Of a stretch of 64,000 nucleotides of DNA, positions 61,339 to 64,000 are shown one piece after another. The notes under the pieces were generated by a model. The model saw nothing but the letters and a program-made list of their open reading frames with translations, searched no databases and was not told where the DNA came from. The first letter of the stretch is position 1; every line of letters begins with the position of its first letter. The translations under genes and the position numbers were made by a program. The stretch is from Nymphaea colorata (lineage: Eukaryota > Streptophyta > Magnoliopsida > Nymphaeales > Nymphaeaceae). The stretch covers positions 36,139,115-36,203,114 of the forward strand of contig NC_045138.2 of assembly GCF_008831285.2 (NCBI RefSeq), given 5' to 3'.

Positions 61339-63197
61339 GTATATATTGGTATATGCTAGACAGTTAGACGGATAAAAAAAAATCTCAGCCTTTGATATTT
61401 TTCAGGTCGGAAGTTGAGAAGAAAACAAGGAGAAAAAGGTATGAATTAGTGTTAGATGATAAATACCCCATAACCTTTTTCTCCTTATTTTTTTTTTTCA
61501 ACCACCAGCCTGTAAAAGATTAAGAGCTGAGATTGTTCCTTATCTGTCTAACATCTAGGTGTCTAAAGCCTACCATTGTCTCTCTCTCTCTCTCTTGCTG
61601 TGATACAAATCACTCAAGACTCAGAAGTTACCCTACGTACCGAAGTCAGAAGTACAACACTCTTGAATGAAGAATAAAAAAGGACAACAACCAGCATGGC
61701 AACCAACATATTTCTGAAGTGAATTTCTGTGCACGGGACTATACTAACGTCAATTAAGGTTATGGCATCCTACATGCAGACTGAGAAACTAAATTGACAG
61801 AGCAAGTAGGAAACAGTGGATTTTATTGAGCACAGTGGCATCACTAACCAAACCCTATGTCCGTAACAACAATTCAGTAACCCATAAACATTGAACTCTA
61901 TCTACCTCCTAACCCTGAAATTTATGACGCTCATCCAAGAGACTAGCTCGATTTTTATGTTGTAGAGTATACTTTCTTGGTGTGTCCGTTTAAGACAACA
62001 GCATCCAATAGAAAATATAGCACAAACATAAACCTTGGACAGGCGCCCACACCCTGTATAGTCTCTTGCATTGCTGCTTCTCCATTAAAAAGAAGCTGAT
62101 AGTTGTGAAGAATGGAATGTAGAACAGGTCTGCCTCCTCTTGACTTTGAACCCGAATCACATTCTTCAACAGCCTTGAAGGTTCAGGAGCAATCAAGTCT
62201 GCCCACAGCCAATAATCAATTGAATGCTGCAAGAGAAAACGAATTGCATCAAAGATCATGACAACTAAAGTGCATTTAAAACTACTCGTGTAATTTAAAA
62301 AATTACATCTAAAAAAAGAAGTGCATCTTCCAGTATGGCACTAATGTTGGTAAACTACCAAAAAAGGTCCTAGATGAACTTACACGTTTATGTGGATATA
62401 GCGCACCTAAAACTAAGTGATCGGAGTAATGCGTAGCAAGTAACGGAACAACATTATGAAAACCAAGAAACATGAACAAAGGTAGAAACAACATCGTTCG
62501 AATAATAGTAACCGTCATTTTCCTCGAACATTTTTTTAACTAAATAAATCGATCAAATTATTTACTAAATAACTAATTCCAAGTGATCAGCGCGACTCGG
62601 AATCAGCTAAACTTGAGCTCAGTCTCAACACGATCCGTGGACATGAACAATAGTACCAAGAGATCTCCTCAGCGTCCATCTAGAAAGAACCGATACAGCT
62701 CGAATCGAAGACCTTACCTGTTCAATCAGTCTGTGGACAGGACTACCGTTCGAAGTCAGATTCTCGGTCTCTTTGTACGTATTTCTAAATAGCCACAACA
62801 GATCGTACGTGAACTTCGACGGCATTTCATAAACATAAACCTTAAGCACCGATGGATCAAGCGCCCGCTCGTCGAAAACCGGATCGGCCCCGAACTTCGA
62901 GGATCCAGCCGCTGCACTTCCGTCCGATTCCCGCTCAGATCCCAGCAATGGCGCCCTAGTGTTGAGGAATTCCTCAAGGGAAGCAACGAAGGAGTATTGG
63001 GGGACTGTGTATCGAGCGTAAGAGTTGGTGATGGCAAATCTAGGGTTCTGCTGGCGAGTGTAGGAGTAGAAGAGGAAGGAGGTGAGGATCAGGACGGCGA
63101 CCGTGAGGCCGAATATGAGAGTGGAAGGCTTAGCCCAGGGGGAGGAGGAGGAAGGATAATTCCTAGGGTTTGGGAAAGAGACGCGCTTCCCCGCCAT
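58832..63197 (-). CDS. Exostosin-family (GT47) Golgi glycosyltransferase, ARAD-like
   Basis: This is a complete 508-residue type II membrane protein. Nine exons (minus): 63197-62718, 62226-62053, 60865-60708, 60602-60455, 60339-60224, 60121-59983, 59380-59270, 59159-59091, 58963-58832; all are GT-AG and in phase. One transmembrane anchor lies at about residues 26-47 ([18 protein letters not shown]) after a basic, Ser/Pro-rich cytosolic tail, as in Golgi glycosyltransferases. The exostosin domain follows: [59 protein letters not shown], the conserved [18 protein letters not shown] and [15 protein letters not shown] nucleotide-sugar region, and [13 protein letters not shown] near the end. GT47 plant members build cell-wall arabinan, xylan or xyloglucan side chains; the ARAD-like clade is suggested but the substrate cannot be told. 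Exon 8 uses the acceptor TTTAG at 59160; the alternative CAG eight bases on breaks the frame. Introns carry a MITE-like element and a long TA tract. Confidence 0.93.
59683..59784. mobile_element. Short terminal-inverted-repeat element in exostosin intron 6
   Basis: The 102-bp segment begins GGGGTTATTTGGTATTAG and ends with the reverse complement of GGGGCCATTGGCATTAGG, continuing on both sides as GAACACC and GGTGTTC. The imperfect inverted termini are about 30 bp long. No flanking direct repeat was found, so the superfamily is undetermined. Confidence 0.65.
60951..61009. repeat. 29-bp tandem duplication in exostosin intron 2
   Basis: TTTTCACACGGCATGATG begins at 60951 and its near-identical partner at 60980 (two or three differences). 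Confidence 0.85.
61168..61350. repeat. Long compound (TA)n/(TACA)n/(TATG)n microsatellite in exostosin intron 2
   Basis: About 180 bp of TA dinucleotides are interrupted by TACA-TACG and TATG runs. It can fold on itself and is likely length-polymorphic. The peptide it could encode (Tyr-Ile repeats) is an artefact. Confidence 0.95.
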
Positions 63198-64000
63198 GGA
63201 TCGACCGACGCTCTCCTCTTCTCTCAGAGCGAGGGGAGAAGACGGGAGGGGTGCGGGCTTTTATCTGCGGGCACTGCCGCGAAGGTGATCCGAACATGTG
63301 GTTCGCTCGTGTGATCGCCCCGCCAGGTTCGTGCGACTTGGTCTTCGTGCGGATCGGACTGTACCTAATATCTAAATGTGCCCAAATCCGAATTCAAACG
63401 ATACCATTAGATTTGAATCCGGATCCAGATCTATATAAACTCATTTGTGTCCTTTTCTCGAAAGAAAGATACTCATCCCGGCCGGTACAATTAAAAAGAG
63501 ATCGTCTAAAGTGAATATAAGTGAACCATCGGTTCCAATGTTGATGACCCACGATCCATACCCGCTTCCTCCGTTCCTCCACAGTATATGTATTCCTGAC
63601 AAAGTGCCAGGCATCCACAACCTTCATGAGTTCTTATCATTGAACTTGTAAAATTATAGTTTAATCAATATAAAAATTTTGAAAAAATTATATTTTACAA
63701 TTTTGAAACTATCTTCAACAAAAAAATTCTAACTTCGTGCTGCCCCTAAGGGCCATGGCCACCCCTTAAAAATACTTTTCTTAAAATTTTACATGTAATT
63801 TAAAAAAAAAAAGTCCTTTAATTTATATAAAGATTTTGAAAAATTATGTTTGAACTTCCTTAAAACAAAAATTCCTAGTTCCACTCTTCACGATATCAAA
63901 CTTAATTTCACCACACTGAGAAAACAGCAATGGCTTGCCGTGCGACAAAGGATGCGGGACAGAGCATCGTGCGATGCGACATCTACGTCTTGAATGTTTC
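63198..64000. other. Exostosin upstream region and right edge of window
   Basis: The first about 100 bases are CT/GA-rich leader sequence of the minus-strand exostosin gene. Beyond 63380 there is 'aatccgaattc...gaatccggatcc' low-complexity sequence. At about 63670-63900 there are two adjacent AT-rich blocks with 'tgcccctaagggccatggccacccc' and 'cctagttccac', a wording common in plant non-autonomous transposons. No gene is supported. Confidence 0.45.

Noticed and set aside
61136-61375. Tyr-Ile repeat ORFs
   Set aside because: They arise from the (TA)n/(TACA)n microsatellite in an exostosin intron.

Overview
The window is nuclear DNA from a flowering plant. Genes are split by GT-AG introns, the families are plant-specific (class VII receptor-like cytoplasmic kinases, an SBT5-type subtilase, an SRA-SET SUVH protein, a plant GT47 exostosin), and the spaces between genes hold Copia retrotransposon remains, MITEs and (TA)n, (GA)n and (GT)n tracts. 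I cannot name the species from sequence alone. No rRNA, tRNA or CRISPR was recognised.

Left part (1-21 kb): two related receptor-like cytoplasmic kinases lie on the minus strand (1-2425, running off the window, and 6938-9259). A plus-strand mitochondrial small-TIM gene (TIM8, 4549-5786) sits between them. After a gene-poor 5.3 kb containing a clear hAT-type MITE, an 11-exon secreted subtilase of the SBT5.2/CO2-response-protease type occupies 14606-21123. I rebuilt every splice junction by eye and the reading phase is consistent throughout.

Middle part (21.8-52.3 kb): an imperfect tandem duplication of about 1 kb (21790-23930) resembles a duplicated promoter and 5' leader. It leads into three in-phase exons of a gene I do not recognise (23649-25627). 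Two and a half tandem copies of a decayed Copia gag fragment follow (26609-28707). They abut a 12-kb satellite array (28708-40600) with a nested hierarchy: a monomer of about 61 bp, a 16-monomer unit of about 983 bp, and an alternating A/B dimer of 1965 bp. Many monomers carry the dyad GATCAGA-N7-TCTGATC. About 8 kb of non-coding DNA with dispersed duplications comes next, then a truncated and inactivated Copia element (48789-52310).

Right part (52-64 kb): an orphan copy of the subtilase 3' flank (53406-53620), an intronless SUVH histone H3K9 methyltransferase-type gene with an intact SRA-preSET-SET-postSET architecture (54517-56952), and a complete 9-exon type II membrane exostosin/GT47 glycosyltransferase on the minus strand (58832-63197).

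The genes look like independent loci, not a pathway cluster. The two kinases are the only related pair. The most unusual structure is the satellite array and its direct junction with retrotransposon gag sequence.
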